Source: Sphingomonas echinoides ATCC 14820
Lineage (GTDB): Bacteria > Pseudomonadota > Alphaproteobacteria > Sphingomonadales > Sphingomonadaceae
Direction of reading: 5' to 3'
DNA length: 64,000 nt
NCBI RefSeq assembly: GCF_000241465.1
Contig: NZ_JH584235.1
Location: 911,959-975,958 of the forward strand
Both the position numbers and the translations under genes were made by a program. Positions within the stretch are counted from its first letter, which is position 1, and each line of letters begins with the position of its first letter. Positions 34,714 to 43,904 of this stretch are shown piece by piece. Below the pieces are notes generated by a model. The model was given only the letters and a program-made list of their open reading frames with translations, did not search any database and had not been told where the DNA came from.

Positions 34714-36255
34714 TCAATCCGCCGCCACCACATGCGTGCTCGGTGCCGGACGCCGCGTCATCCAGATCACGCCGATCATCACCAGCGCCATCCAACCGCA
34801 GATCCAGAACAATTCCAGCGACGAAAGCAGATACGACTGATTGACGATCTGGCGCATCACCGCGCCAGCCGCCTGCTGTTGGGTCATGCCCGCGGCTTGC
34901 AGTTGCTCGGTCGCGTGCCGGTAGATTGGCGAATAGTCGGTGCCGACCTCGCTCAATCGGGTCTGGTGCAGCGCTTCGCGGCGATCCCAATAGGTCGTGA
35001 TGATCGACGCCGCGAAACTGCCCGCGGTGATGCGCGCAAAGTTGGAAATCCCGCTCGCCGAGGGCACGCGCTCGCCCGGAATCCCGTCGAACGACAGCGT
35101 GATCAACGGCACGAAGAACATGCTCATCGCCAACCCCTGCAACAGCAAGGGGAACATCAACGTCCAGAAGCTCGCATCGGGGGTGTATTGCGCACGCAGG
35201 AAGTATGATCCGGCGAAGGACAGGAACGCCATCGTCGCGAGCCAGCGCGTATCGATCTTCAGCCGCCCGATAAACGGCGTCGCGACGACCGCGACGATTC
35301 CGCTCGGTGCGGCGACAAACCCGGCCCAGGTCGCGGTATAGCCCATCTGCTCCTGCAGCCACAGCGGCAGCAGCAGGTTGTTGGCGAAGAACAGCGCATA
35401 ACCAAGGCACAGCGCCAGCGTTCCAAACACGAAGTTGCGCCGCCGGAACAGGCTGAGATCGACCGCCGGGTTTCCATCGGTGATTTCCCAGATGACCCAG
35501 GCAACAAACCCGACCAGCGCGCACACCGTGAGCACGACGATCAGCGGATTGTTGAACCAGTCGCGATCCTTGCCGAGATCGAGCATCGTCTGCAGGCTGA
35601 ACACCCAGAAAGCGAGCAGGATCAGCCCGACCGTATCGATCGGCAGTTTGCGCGTTGGCGTCTCGCGCGTCGACAGCGAGCGCCAGGAAATTATCGCGCA
35701 GGCGATGCCGACGGGAACGTTGATCAGGAAGATCCAGCCCCAGTGATAATTGTCCGAAATGTACCCGCCCAATACCGGCCCGAGCACCGGGGCGGTGAGC
35801 GTCGTCATCGACCAGATACTCAGCGCGGTGCCACGCTTATGGGCGGGGAAGATCGCGATCAGCAGCGCCTGGCTGCCCGGGATCATCGGCCCTGACACAG
35901 CGCCCTGCAGAATGCGAAACCCGATCAGCGAAGACAGATCCCACGCCAGCCCGCACAAGAGCGAGGCAATCGTGAACAAGACGACCGATGCGGTAAAGGT
36001 GCGGACCACGCCGAAGCGCTGCATCAGCCAGCCGGTAAGCGGGACGGTGACGCCGTTGGCGACCGCGAAAGACGTGATCACCCACGTCCCGTTATCGGTC
36101 GAGACGCCCAGATTGCCCGCGATCGTCGGCAGCGAAACGTTGGCGATCGTCCCGTCGAGCACTTGCATGAAGGTGCCGAGCGCCAGCGCGATCGAGGTGA
36201 TCGCCAGCGCCCCGCCGCGGAGCGGAGCCGCCCCCGCCCCGGCAGAGGCGCTCAC
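34714..36255 (-). CDS. emrB: DHA2 family multidrug MFS transporter (EmrB/QacA-like)
   Basis: 513 residues, about fourteen membrane helices. Motifs include FMQVLDGTIANVSLPTIAG (helix 1, with the DHA2 Asp), GWLMQRFGVVRT (motif A loop) and GPVLGGYISDNYHWGWIFLINVPVG (motif C and following). It exports hydrophobic drugs using protons, with EmrA as periplasmic adaptor. GTG 36255 overlaps the emrA stop by 4 bp. It is last in the marR-OMF-emrA-emrB operon. Confidence 0.93.
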   Translation of the reverse strand: MSASAGAGAAPLRGGALAITSIALALGTFMQVLDGTIANVSLPTIAGNLGVSTDNGTWVITSFAVANGVTVPLTGWLMQRFGVVRTFTASVVLFTIASLLCGLAWDLSSLIGFRILQGAVSGPMIPGSQALLIAIFPAHKRGTALSIWSMTTLTAPVLGPVLGGYISDNYHWGWIFLINVPVGIACAIISWRSLSTRETPTRKLPIDTVGLILLAFWVFSLQTMLDLGKDRDWFNNPLIVVLTVCALVGFVAWVIWEITDGNPAVDLSLFRRRNFVFGTLALCLGYALFFANNLLLPLWLQEQMGYTATWAGFVAAPSGIVAVVATPFIGRLKIDTRWLATMAFLSFAGSYFLRAQYTPDASFWTLMFPLLLQGLAMSMFFVPLITLSFDGIPGERVPSASGISNFARITAGSFAASIITTYWDRREALHQTRLSEVGTDYSPIYRHATEQLQAAGMTQQQAAGAVMRQIVNQSYLLSSLELFWICGWMALVMIGVIWMTRRPAPSTHVVAAD

Positions 36256-37508
36256 CGGTCGCGGCCCAGATTCTGCGCGATGATCCGGCGCACTTGCGCG
36301 TCGACTTCGGGGCCGCCGTCAAGGCTTTGCTGCACGCCGCCGGCCGGGGCCGCGCTGCCCGCGACCATCGGGCCCGACAGGTTGCTCGTCGCGACCACGG
36401 CATTGACCGACAGGCCGATCCGCAGCGGATGCGCACGCAGTTCAGCCGGGTCGAGCGCAATGCGCACCGGCACGCGCTGCACGATCTTGATCCAGTTGCC
36501 CGACGCATTTTGCGGCGGCAGCAGCGAGAAGGCGTTGCCGCTGCCCGCGCCAAGCCCGAGCACCTTGCCGTGGAAGACGACGCCCTTGCCATAGACATCG
36601 GCGGTGACCGTCACCGGCTGGCCCACGCGCAAATGCTGGAGCTGCGTCTCGCGGAAGTTGGCGTCCACCCACACGCTGTCGAGCGGCACCACCGCCATCA
36701 GCGGCGTGCCCGCCGCAACGCGCTGGCCAAGCTGGACGGTGCGCTGCGCGACGATGCCGGTGACGGGCGCGACGATCTTCATATGGCTGGCGTCGATCGC
36801 GGCGCGGCGAACATCGGCGATCGCGGCGAGCACTTGCGGATTGCTGGACACGTCGGTGCCGGAAACCGTGCTCGCGGCTTGCGCTTTCTTGGCCTGGGCC
36901 AAAGCGAGCGCCGCGCGGGCGGTGGTCACGGCGTCGGACGCGTGCGACAGTTCCTCGCCCGAGATCGCACCATCGCGCGCCGCGCCCTGGCGGCGGGCAT
37001 AATCGTTTTGCGCGCGCGACAGATCGGCTTGCGCCTGGGCGATTTCCGCCCCGGCTTCATCGACTTGGGCATAGGTCGACCGGACCGCGCGAACCGCGCG
37101 CCCCAGGGCCGCCTCAGCCGCGTCCATCTGCACGCCGGTCGATGCTGGGTCGAGGTCGATCAACGGCTGACCGCGCTTGACCGATTGCGTATTGTCGGCG
37201 TGCAGCGCCAGCACGGTGCCGCCGTCCCGCGCGGTGACCGCCACGACGTTGCCCGCGACATAGGCATCGTCAGTCGACTCGGTCGCCGGTGCGGTGAAAA
37301 TGCGGATGGCATACAGCACCAGCCCGATCAGCACGACGAGCGCGAGCACGGTAAAGCCGATCCGTCGCGTGCGCGCGCGGCGCGCGATCGCGGGATCGAC
37401 AGGGGTTGGCGCAGGTTCGGCGGCCATCGGCGCAGGGCTGACGACGGGATCGACTCGTTCGGCCGTTTCCGCCTGGCGCTTCCAGTCGGCGGGGGTCTGA
37501 TCGTTCAT
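36252..37508 (-). CDS. emrA: HlyD family membrane fusion protein (EmrA-like)
   Basis: 418 residues. A short cytoplasmic N-terminus (about 1-50), one membrane helix (IGFTVLALVVLIGLVLYAIRIF), then the lipoyl half (DAYVAGNVVAVTARDGGTVLAL), a long alpha-helical hairpin (about 130-210) and a beta-barrel with GTPLMAVVPLDSVWVDANFRE. It joins EmrB to the outer membrane lipoprotein. It overlaps both neighbours by 4 bp. Confidence 0.92.
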   Translation of the reverse strand: MNDQTPADWKRQAETAERVDPVVSPAPMAAEPAPTPVDPAIARRARTRRIGFTVLALVVLIGLVLYAIRIFTAPATESTDDAYVAGNVVAVTARDGGTVLALHADNTQSVKRGQPLIDLDPASTGVQMDAAEAALGRAVRAVRSTYAQVDEAGAEIAQAQADLSRAQNDYARRQGAARDGAISGEELSHASDAVTTARAALALAQAKKAQAASTVSGTDVSSNPQVLAAIADVRRAAIDASHMKIVAPVTGIVAQRTVQLGQRVAAGTPLMAVVPLDSVWVDANFRETQLQHLRVGQPVTVTADVYGKGVVFHGKVLGLGAGSGNAFSLLPPQNASGNWIKIVQRVPVRIALDPAELRAHPLRIGLSVNAVVATSNLSGPMVAGSAAPAGGVQQSLDGGPEVDAQVRRIIAQNLGRDR

Positions 37509-38935
37509 GAAGGCATGTCCGCATGGGCCGCTGCAGGCGGCGGGGAGGATTGGAAACCGCCGCCAAGCGCGGCGATAAGCTGGATACGGTGCGTAAAGGC
37601 GTCCGACTGGAGCGAAACCAAGGCCTGCTCCGCCTCAAGCAAGCGGAAGCCCGCATCGATCGTGTCGAGCTGCGACCCGAGGCCCGTCGAGACGCGGACC
37701 TGGTTGAGCCGTACCGTCTCGCGCAGGCCGGCCACAACGCGCCGCTGTTCGGCGGTGTCCTGGTCGGACGCGCGCACATGCGTCAGGGCGTCGGCCGAAT
37801 CGCGCACCGCGCCGAGCACGGCGTCGTCATAAGCGGCTACCGCTTCGTCGAGCGCTGCGGTGGCACCACGATATTGCGCCTTGAGCTTGCCGCCCTCGAA
37901 AATTGGCACGTGGATCGCCGGGCCCGCGCCATAGGTCCGCGCGCCCGCATCGAAGAAACTGCCAAGGCCCAGCGCCGCGAAACCCGCCAGCGCCTGGATG
38001 CTGACATTGGGCAGGAAATCCGCGCGCGCGACCCGCCGCCCGGCTACGGCGGAATCGATCCGCGCTTGCCCGGCGAGCAAGTCCGGACGCCGCCCGAGAA
38101 GATCGGCCGGGAGCGTCTCGGGCACCAGCGGTGGCGTATCGAAGGCGAGCTTGGGGCTGGCGATCTGCGGATAGAAATCGGCACCGCGCCCGACCAGCGC
38201 CGCCAGTGCGTGAACGAGCAATTCGCGCTGCGCGACCGCCCGCGTGCGTGCCTGCTCGGCCTCGGCCAGCAGCGTTTCCGCCTGCCGCAGTTCGAACTGA
38301 CTCGCGAGCTTGTTGCGGATGCGGGACGTGACGAAGCCCATCGCCTCGCGCCGCGTTGCGACGAAATTGTCGGCGACACCGATCAGCTGTTCCGCCCGCG
38401 CGAGCCCGACATAGGCCTGTGCGATCGACGTCGACACCATCAACCGCGCGGCAGCGGCATCCAGTGCGGCGGCGGCGACATCAGCGCGGGCACCGGTAAC
38501 CAGTGCCCGCTGGCGGCCGAAAAGATCGAGATTCCAGCTCAGGTTCGCCTGCACCGACGAGATAGGATAGGCGTTTCCGGCATAAGGCGGCGGATAGAGC
38601 GACCGTTCGGGGAAGCGCTGGTAGAGCGACTGCCCGTCGGCCGTCACTTGCGGCAACTGGTCGCTCCGACGAACGCCGAGCGTCGCCTCCGCGATCCGCG
38701 CCCGCGCCAGCGCGCGGTCGAGCGTCGGATTGGCGGCGAGCCCCATCGTCACCAGCGTATCGAGTTGGGGATCATGAAACACGGTCCACCAATCGGGCGC
38801 AATCGTCGCGCCTTGCGCCGAAAGGCCGACCGCCGCAGGCTGGAGCTGCGCGACCTGGGGTGGATCGTGGGGAACCGCCGCGCACGACGCGAGCAACAGT
38901 GCGCCAAGCGACGCCACGCCGACCCTGCGCTTCAT
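37505..38935 (-). CDS. Outer membrane efflux lipoprotein (NodT/OprM-like)
   Basis: 476 residues from ATG 38935. A lipoprotein signal MKRRVGVASLGALLLASCAA puts the lipid on Cys19. The TolC-like fold has repeats starting WWTVFHDPQLDTLVTMGLAANPTL and GRRPDLLAGQARIDSA. It is the outer channel for the EmrA/B pump. Starting upstream at 39058 would bury it in the marR gene, so the lipobox start is preferred. Confidence 0.93.
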   Translation of the reverse strand: MKRRVGVASLGALLLASCAAVPHDPPQVAQLQPAAVGLSAQGATIAPDWWTVFHDPQLDTLVTMGLAANPTLDRALARARIAEATLGVRRSDQLPQVTADGQSLYQRFPERSLYPPPYAGNAYPISSVQANLSWNLDLFGRQRALVTGARADVAAAALDAAAARLMVSTSIAQAYVGLARAEQLIGVADNFVATRREAMGFVTSRIRNKLASQFELRQAETLLAEAEQARTRAVAQRELLVHALAALVGRGADFYPQIASPKLAFDTPPLVPETLPADLLGRRPDLLAGQARIDSAVAGRRVARADFLPNVSIQALAGFAALGLGSFFDAGARTYGAGPAIHVPIFEGGKLKAQYRGATAALDEAVAAYDDAVLGAVRDSADALTHVRASDQDTAEQRRVVAGLRETVRLNQVRVSTGLGSQLDTIDAGFRLLEAEQALVSLQSDAFTHRIQLIAALGGGFQSSPPPAAAHADMPS

Positions 38936-39414
38936 GCTTCGCGCTCCACCGGCGGCAAATCGCCCGCGACGCGCTCCGCCGCAGCGAGCAGCTTGACCAG
39001 CACCGCGACCATCTCCGCCGCTTCCTGCTGCGAATACTCCGCGACGACCTCGTTCCATGCATTAACAACGAGCGGCTGCAACGCGAACACCATGTCCCGG
39101 CCCGCAGGCGTTACTGCCAGCCGCACAACGCGGCGGTCGGCGTCGCCACGGTCGCGCTCAAGCAGACCGCGCGTCTCGAGCACATCGATCAGCCGGGTCG
39201 CCGCGCCGGTCGTAATGCCCAGTTCGCGCGCCAACTGCCCGGGATTCCCGACAATGCCTTCGGTCACCGTCCGCAACGCAATCCATTGCTGATAGCTCAA
39301 ATCATGGTCGCCGAGCTTGGATTCGACGAACGCCGACATCACCTTATCGAGCCGCCGCAGCATGCGCCCCGGCGCCCGGCTCGCGGCGCAATCCTCGACA
39401 CTGAAAACCGCCAT
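38932..39414 (-). CDS. MarR family transcriptional regulator
   Basis: 160 residues with a winged-helix core: LSYQQWIALRTVTEGIVGNPGQLARELGITTGAATRLIDVLETRGLLERD (about 40-90), with the wing DRRVVRLAVTPAG. MarR repressors are released by phenolic or drug ligands, so this one probably derepresses the efflux operon it heads. ATG 39414 has GAAGG upstream. A perfect 18-bp palindrome lies 15 bp before the start. Confidence 0.92.
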   Translation of the reverse strand: MAVFSVEDCAASRAPGRMLRRLDKVMSAFVESKLGDHDLSYQQWIALRTVTEGIVGNPGQLARELGITTGAATRLIDVLETRGLLERDRGDADRRVVRLAVTPAGRDMVFALQPLVVNAWNEVVAEYSQQEAAEMVAVLVKLLAAAERVAGDLPPVEREA

Positions 39415-39428
39415 TGCTTCACCTTCAT

Positions 39429-39446
39429 TATCTGCACGTGCAGATA
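39429..39446. promoter_or_regulatory. 18-bp palindromic operator of the marR-efflux operon
   Basis: TATCTGCACGTGCAGATA is a perfect palindrome 14 bp upstream of the marR start, overlapping a TATATA that could be the -10 element. Size and placement fit an autoregulatory MarR dimer site. Confidence 0.7.
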
Positions 39447-39612
39447 TATAGCAGGCAGCGGATTACAAGGGACAAATTGGAGGGTTTCGGACACCAACGG
39501 GGCATTCGCCGTTCTTCCGACCCTCGAACCTCAAGCTGCCCCTTAGGAGCGCCCCGCCATCGGCACCTGTCATAGATTTGAAATTTTCGTCAGGATGCGG
39601 TCTAGAGGGCGT

Positions 39613-39807
39613 ATGGAGAGCGCAATCCGATACGTCGCCCGACGTCGGCCCGAACCCGATCTTGTCGATCGATGGGGCCTGTTCGCGCTTGCCACAGGAT
39701 GCTGGCTCGATGTGCATTTTGCGACCGAGGTCGAGGCCGCGAGTGCGATCGCGATCCTTCAGAACACCACGCCCTCGCCCGACAGGCCCCGCCGCCCATC
39801 TTATTGA
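39613..39807 (+). CDS. Small hypothetical protein
   Basis: 64 residues from ATG 39613 (GAGGG upstream). The central DRWGLFALATGCWLDVHFATEVEAASAIAIL looks like a folded beta-alpha segment rather than random translation, ending in a basic Pro/Arg tail. I do not recognise a family. It lies between the marR promoter and a pseudouridine synthase on the opposite strand. Confidence 0.45.
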   Translation: MESAIRYVARRRPEPDLVDRWGLFALATGCWLDVHFATEVEAASAIAILQNTTPSPDRPRRPSY

Positions 39808-39837
39808 ACCGGCGCGCGCGACCCGATCAGCGAGCGC

Positions 39838-40500
39838 TCACTGCTCGCTGAAGCCAGCCGCCACAAATCGTTCCGGCAAGGGAGCCTTGGCGATGATCGG
39901 CTCCTTGCCGACACGCGGCACGGTCAATTCGGCGGCATGGAGCAAGGTTGCCCCCTCACCCTTGCCATAGATCGGGTCACCGACAACCGCAGCGCCCAGA
40001 GCTTCGGCGGCATGGACGCGAATCTGGTGCGTCCGGCCGGTTTCGGGAAGGAACTCGACGAAGCTGCGCCCGTCCTTGATCTCCAGCACCCGCCACGCGG
40101 TGCGCGAGGGCTTGCTGCCCTTGGCCCCAAGCGGATCGCCGACCATGCGCCAGCCCGTCTCGATCGTGCTGACCTTGGCCAAGGCCAGGTCGATCAACCC
40201 GCTTTCGCCTTCGACCACGCCATCGAGCACGGCGAGGTAGCGCTTGCGCACCAGCCCCTGTTCAAACGCCTGTTGGAGCTTGGCGTGCGCCTTGGGGTTG
40301 CGCGACAGCAACAGGCAGCCTGACGTATCGCGATCGAGCCGATGCACCGGCACCGGCCAGCGCTTGAACCCGAAGGTCAGCCCGTCGAGATGGTTTTCGA
40401 GGCTGAGCGAGCCGTCGCGCGGGCGGTCGACCGGAAGGCCGGCGGGCTTGTCGATGACGAGCGCCTCGCCATCGAGAAAAAGAACATGGTTTGCGAGCAT
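39838..40500 (-). CDS. RluA family pseudouridine synthase
   Basis: 220 residues. The catalytic Asp lies in HRLDRDTSGCLLLSRN, with the family motifs VIDKPAGLPV near the N-terminus, KRYLAVLDG and GRTHQIRVHAAEALGAAVVGDPIYG. It makes pseudouridine in rRNA or tRNA. There is no S4 domain, so it resembles short RluA/TruC-like members; the exact target is not known. It is divergent from a carboxypeptidase gene 29 bp away. Confidence 0.92.
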   Translation of the reverse strand: MLANHVLFLDGEALVIDKPAGLPVDRPRDGSLSLENHLDGLTFGFKRWPVPVHRLDRDTSGCLLLSRNPKAHAKLQQAFEQGLVRKRYLAVLDGVVEGESGLIDLALAKVSTIETGWRMVGDPLGAKGSKPSRTAWRVLEIKDGRSFVEFLPETGRTHQIRVHAAEALGAAVVGDPIYGKGEGATLLHAAELTVPRVGKEPIIAKAPLPERFVAAGFSEQ

Positions 40501-40529
40501 GTCGGCCTCTTGCCACCGCTAGCGCCGAC

Positions 40530-41372
40530 ATGCCAGAGATTGTGCCCGTGAGCAGGCGCGGAAGATCAGTAACGCAAGTCGTTTTTGGGGCGATGGGCTT
40601 GGTTCTCACGCTCACCGCCGCCGCGCCGCAAGGCGATCTTCCCCCACCCATGCCCGACGGGCGCATGCTCGGCCATCTGCCCTATGCCGAGGCGCTGCGT
40701 AGCGACCTGGTCGAAGCGCCAGCGGGATTCGGGGTTGGGCAGCCGTGCTTCATCCACCGCGACGCCGCACCGGACCTGGCCCGATTGCTGACGGCAGCAG
40801 CGCTGACTCCGGGTGTCGGCCGGACGCTCCACGCCGTGTCGTGCTTCCGCGCGATCGCGCATCAGCGCGCGGTCTTTTGCCGCAATGCCCGGCCGGGGAT
40901 TTGCCCCGATCCGTTCACCCGCGCGCGGTTCGTCGGGCCACCCGGTTACAGCGAACATGCCACGGGTTATGCGATCGATTTCGCGGTGCGCCCCGCCATC
41001 GACTGCCGCGACGTCGATGCCTGTATCGCCGCCACCAACGCAGGGCGCTGGCTGCTCGCCCATGCGCCGGACTATGGCTTCGAACTGTCCTTTCCCAACG
41101 GCAACCCGCAGGGGGTGACGTGGGAACCGTGGCACTGGCGCTGGGTCGGCACGAACGTCAATGTGGCGGGCGCGGCACGCGCGCGGCTCACCTTCGCCCG
41201 CGCGCGCGCGACCTATCCCGGCAAGCCGCGTATTACTGGCGACAGCGACGCTTGGCTGATCGCCACCGCGCCGCAACCACCGCTGTTGCTGGTAACCAAA
41301 ACAGCAACGGCGCTGCCACCGCCCCTCTTGGGAACGATGGCAGCGCCCTGGAGCCAGGACGTCAGGCGCTGA
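40530..41372 (+). CDS. VanY-type D-alanyl-D-alanine carboxypeptidase (M15B)
   Basis: 280 residues. After a signal-like segment ([17 protein letters not shown], preceded by SRRGR) the M15B zinc ligands appear in [13 protein letters not shown] (His and Asp) and EPWHWRWVG (His). It trims pentapeptide stems of peptidoglycan in the periplasm. ATG 40530 keeps a basic n-region; ATG 40593 would remove it but has a better ribosome site. The last 60 residues form a low-complexity tail. It overlaps wrbA, convergent, by 11 bp. Confidence 0.85.
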   Translation: MPEIVPVSRRGRSVTQVVFGAMGLVLTLTAAAPQGDLPPPMPDGRMLGHLPYAEALRSDLVEAPAGFGVGQPCFIHRDAAPDLARLLTAAALTPGVGRTLHAVSCFRAIAHQRAVFCRNARPGICPDPFTRARFVGPPGYSEHATGYAIDFAVRPAIDCRDVDACIAATNAGRWLLAHAPDYGFELSFPNGNPQGVTWEPWHWRWVGTNVNVAGAARARLTFARARATYPGKPRITGDSDAWLIATAPQPPLLLVTKTATALPPPLLGTMAAPWSQDVRR

Positions 41373-41964
41373 GCTTGGCCGCCGTCTCGGCGATGCGCTT
41401 GCCCTGATAGCGCGCACCGGCCAGTTCTTCCGCTTCGGGCTGGCGGCTGCCGTCGCCGCCTGCGATCGTCGTCGCGCCATAAGGCGATCCGCCGCGCAGC
41501 TTGTCGACGCCCATCTGGTCCTGGAAGCCGTAATCGAGGCCAACGATCGTCATGCCATGATGCAGCAGGTTGGTGATGATCGAGAACAGCGTGGTTTCCT
41601 GGCCGCCATGCTGGCTGGCGGTCGAGGTGAACGCACCGCCAACCTTGCCGACGAGCTTGCCCTGGAACCACACGCCACCGGTGGTATCCCAGAACGATGC
41701 CATCTGGCTTGGCATCCGACCGAAGCGCGTCGGCGCGCCGACGATGATCGCGTCATAATCGGCAAGGGCGTCGGGGCCCTCGATCACAGGATGCGCGGTG
41801 TCGGTCTTGAAATGCGCCGCTTCGATGACCGCCTGCGGGGCGGTTTCCGGAACGCGGCGGATGTCGACCTCGGCACCGGCCGAGCGTGCGCCTTCGGCGA
41901 CCGCATCGGCCATTTGCTCGATATGGCCGTAGGACGAATAATAAAGAACGAGAACCTTGGTCAT
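41362..41964 (-). CDS. wrbA: NAD(P)H:quinone oxidoreductase, WrbA type
   Basis: 200 residues from ATG 41964 (AAGGAC upstream). The flavodoxin-like fold binds FMN with [30 protein letters not shown] and [13 protein letters not shown]. It reduces quinones by two electrons, protecting against redox cycling. Its position next to pirin and a LysR regulator is a common stress cassette. It is probably co-transcribed with pirin, 61 bp upstream. Confidence 0.95.
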   Translation of the reverse strand: MTKVLVLYYSSYGHIEQMADAVAEGARSAGAEVDIRRVPETAPQAVIEAAHFKTDTAHPVIEGPDALADYDAIIVGAPTRFGRMPSQMASFWDTTGGVWFQGKLVGKVGGAFTSTASQHGGQETTLFSIITNLLHHGMTIVGLDYGFQDQMGVDKLRGGSPYGATTIAGGDGSRQPEAEELAGARYQGKRIAETAAKLSA

Positions 41965-42025
41965 TGTGCAGTCCTTCTGTTGCTCCCCTCCCAACCGCAG
42001 GAGGGGCTTGGGGTAGGAAATCGGA

Positions 42026-42724
42026 TTATTCCGAATCGACGAGCACCAGTTCCGCATCTTCCAGCGCGGTGATCGTCACGGTCTGGCCGCCATCCATCGC
42101 GGCACCGTCGCGCGCCTTGAACCTCTCGCCGTTGATCTCGATCGATCCGGTCGCGGGCACGAGATACGCGTGGCGTCCGGGCAGGACGTCATGCGTGATG
42201 CTCTCGCCCGCCCGCACCATTGCCGCCAGCACCCGCGCATCGGCGCGGATCGGCAGAGCTTCGGCGTCTTCCGGGAAGCCGCTGGCGAGCGTCACGAACT
42301 TGCCCGAGCGATCGTCCTTCGGGAACGGCTTGGCACCCCAACTGGGTGACCCGCCCGTCCGCGTCGGCTCGATCCAGATCTGGAACAGCGTCGTCGGCTC
42401 GGCCTCAAGATTATATTCGGCGTGGCGCACGCCAGTGCCGGCACTCATCACCTGCACGTCGCCCGCCCCGGTGCGACCCTGATTTCCCATCGAATCCTGA
42501 TGGGTAATCGCGCCCTTGCGGACATAGGTGATGATTTCCATGTCGCGGTGCGGATGCGGCGGAAAACCGCTGTTCGCGGCGATCTCATCGTCATTCCACA
42601 CCCGGATCGCGCCCCATCCCATCCGGGCGGGGTCATAATAATCGGCAAAGGAAAAATGATGGCGGGCGTTGAGCCAGCCGTGATCGGCATGGCCCAGGCT
42701 CTCAAACGTGCGTTTCTCGATCAC
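42026..42724 (-). CDS. Pirin family protein
   Basis: 232 residues starting GTG 42724, with GGAG upstream. A bicupin: the N-terminal metal site is in [16 protein letters not shown] and [11 protein letters not shown] (His ligands and Glu). Bacterial pirins can have quercetinase or other oxidoreductase roles. Together with wrbA it forms a unit divergent from a LysR regulator. Confidence 0.92.
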   Translation of the reverse strand: MIEKRTFESLGHADHGWLNARHHFSFADYYDPARMGWGAIRVWNDDEIAANSGFPPHPHRDMEIITYVRKGAITHQDSMGNQGRTGAGDVQVMSAGTGVRHAEYNLEAEPTTLFQIWIEPTRTGGSPSWGAKPFPKDDRSGKFVTLASGFPEDAEALPIRADARVLAAMVRAGESITHDVLPGRHAYLVPATGSIEINGERFKARDGAAMDGGQTVTITALEDAELVLVDSE

Positions 42725-42796
42725 GATGTTTCTCCAGCGGAGGAAGTCTGTTGGCATCAAGATAAGGCCTTGGATCACACGGTAAATGGAAACGCT

Positions 42797-42813
42797 GGAA
42801 ACCTATCGTTTCC
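42797..42813. promoter_or_regulatory. LysR-type operator candidate
   Basis: GGAAAC-N5-GTTTCC is a 17-bp dyad between the divergent pirin and LysR genes, the classic LysR position. An extra GGAAAC copy at 42788-42793 makes a second half-site. TATAAA at 42817-42822 may be a -10 element. Confidence 0.6.
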
Positions 42814-42854
42814 CCATATAAAAGTGCCGACACGCCCTTTTTGAGGATCCTTGC

Positions 42855-43766
42855 ATGCGCCTGCCCGATCTCGAAGCCTGGGCGATCTTCGCCAGCGTGG
42901 TCGAGCATCGCTCCTTCAGCGGCGCGGCGGATGCGATCGGCGTCTCCAAAGCCACCGTTTCAAAGGCGGTGACGCGGCTCGAGACGCATCTGGGACAATC
43001 GCTGTTCCACCGCACCTCGCGCCGCCTCTCGCTCACCGAAAATGGCAAAGCCCTGGCCGAGCATGCCGCGCGCATCCTCGCCGAAGCCAACGCCGCCGAG
43101 GAGGCCGCCCACGCCGCGGCGACCGCGCCGACCGGCCTGGTGCGCGTCGCCGCGCCCATGTCGCTCGGGCTGATCGCGATTGCGCCCGTCATCGCAGATT
43201 TTCTCAAGCTGCATCCCGGCATCGCGATCGACCTGCATCTGTCCGATGCACGGGTCGATATCGTCGCGGAAGGGTTCGATATCGCGCTGCGCATCGCTTC
43301 GCTGCCCGACAGCTCGCTGCGCGCGCGCAAGCTCGCCGATATCCGCATCAATCTTGTGGCATCACCCGACTATCTCGCGCGCTACGGTCGACCGACCCAT
43401 CCGGGCCAGCTCGGCGAACATCGGTGCTTTGCGTATACCAACATCACCGCACCGTGGCGCTTCGTCGGGCCGGATGGGACCGAGGTGTCGGTGCGGCTGC
43501 AAGGGCCACTCGCGACCAATAGCGGCGAGGCGATGCTCCCGGCGCTGCGACAGGGCCTGGGCATCGCGATGCTGCCGGACTTTATTATCGGCGAGGACCT
43601 CGCCACCGGCCGGCTGGAAACCATCCTCGAAAATTGGACACCCTATGGCGGTGCCTTGCACCTGATGACCCCGCCCGGCACGCTGCGACCGGCGCGGGTC
43701 GAGGTGCTGATTGCCTATCTGAGCGAGCACCTGCGAACGCTGTGTTCCGTAAAAACCCCTAAGTGA
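42855..43766 (+). CDS. LysR family transcriptional regulator
   Basis: 303 residues. The N-terminal HTH (FSGAADAIGVSKATVSKAVTRLETHLGQSLFHRTSRRLSLTENG, about 20-63) precedes a periplasmic-binding-protein-like effector domain (about 90-295). Ribosome site GAGGATCC. It is divergent from pirin-wrbA, which it very likely controls in response to an electrophile or quinone. Confidence 0.93.
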   Translation: MRLPDLEAWAIFASVVEHRSFSGAADAIGVSKATVSKAVTRLETHLGQSLFHRTSRRLSLTENGKALAEHAARILAEANAAEEAAHAAATAPTGLVRVAAPMSLGLIAIAPVIADFLKLHPGIAIDLHLSDARVDIVAEGFDIALRIASLPDSSLRARKLADIRINLVASPDYLARYGRPTHPGQLGEHRCFAYTNITAPWRFVGPDGTEVSVRLQGPLATNSGEAMLPALRQGLGIAMLPDFIIGEDLATGRLETILENWTPYGGALHLMTPPGTLRPARVEVLIAYLSEHLRTLCSVKTPK

Positions 43767-43774
43767 ATGCCCGC

Positions 43775-43810
43775 GACTCGTGGATTCAGGCCGCTTAATG
43801 TGAAATTAAC
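43775..43810 (+). promoter_or_regulatory. ctrA promoter region with CtrA box and two GANTC sites
   Basis: TTAA-N7-TTAAC (43795-43810) is an exact CtrA consensus, 94 bp upstream of ctrA. Two GANTC methylation sites, GACTC (43775-43779) and GATTC (43783-43787), lie just upstream. The combination resembles the Caulobacter ctrA promoters, which respond to CcrM methylation and CtrA feedback. Confidence 0.75.
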
Positions 43811-43904
43811 CTTTTGCCTTCATCACTGATGAGGTTAATGGAGTGTGAGGCAAGTCGGACCGCAGGGGGCCCGGAACGCCTGACGAGAAACGGGGAACGC
43901 CCAG

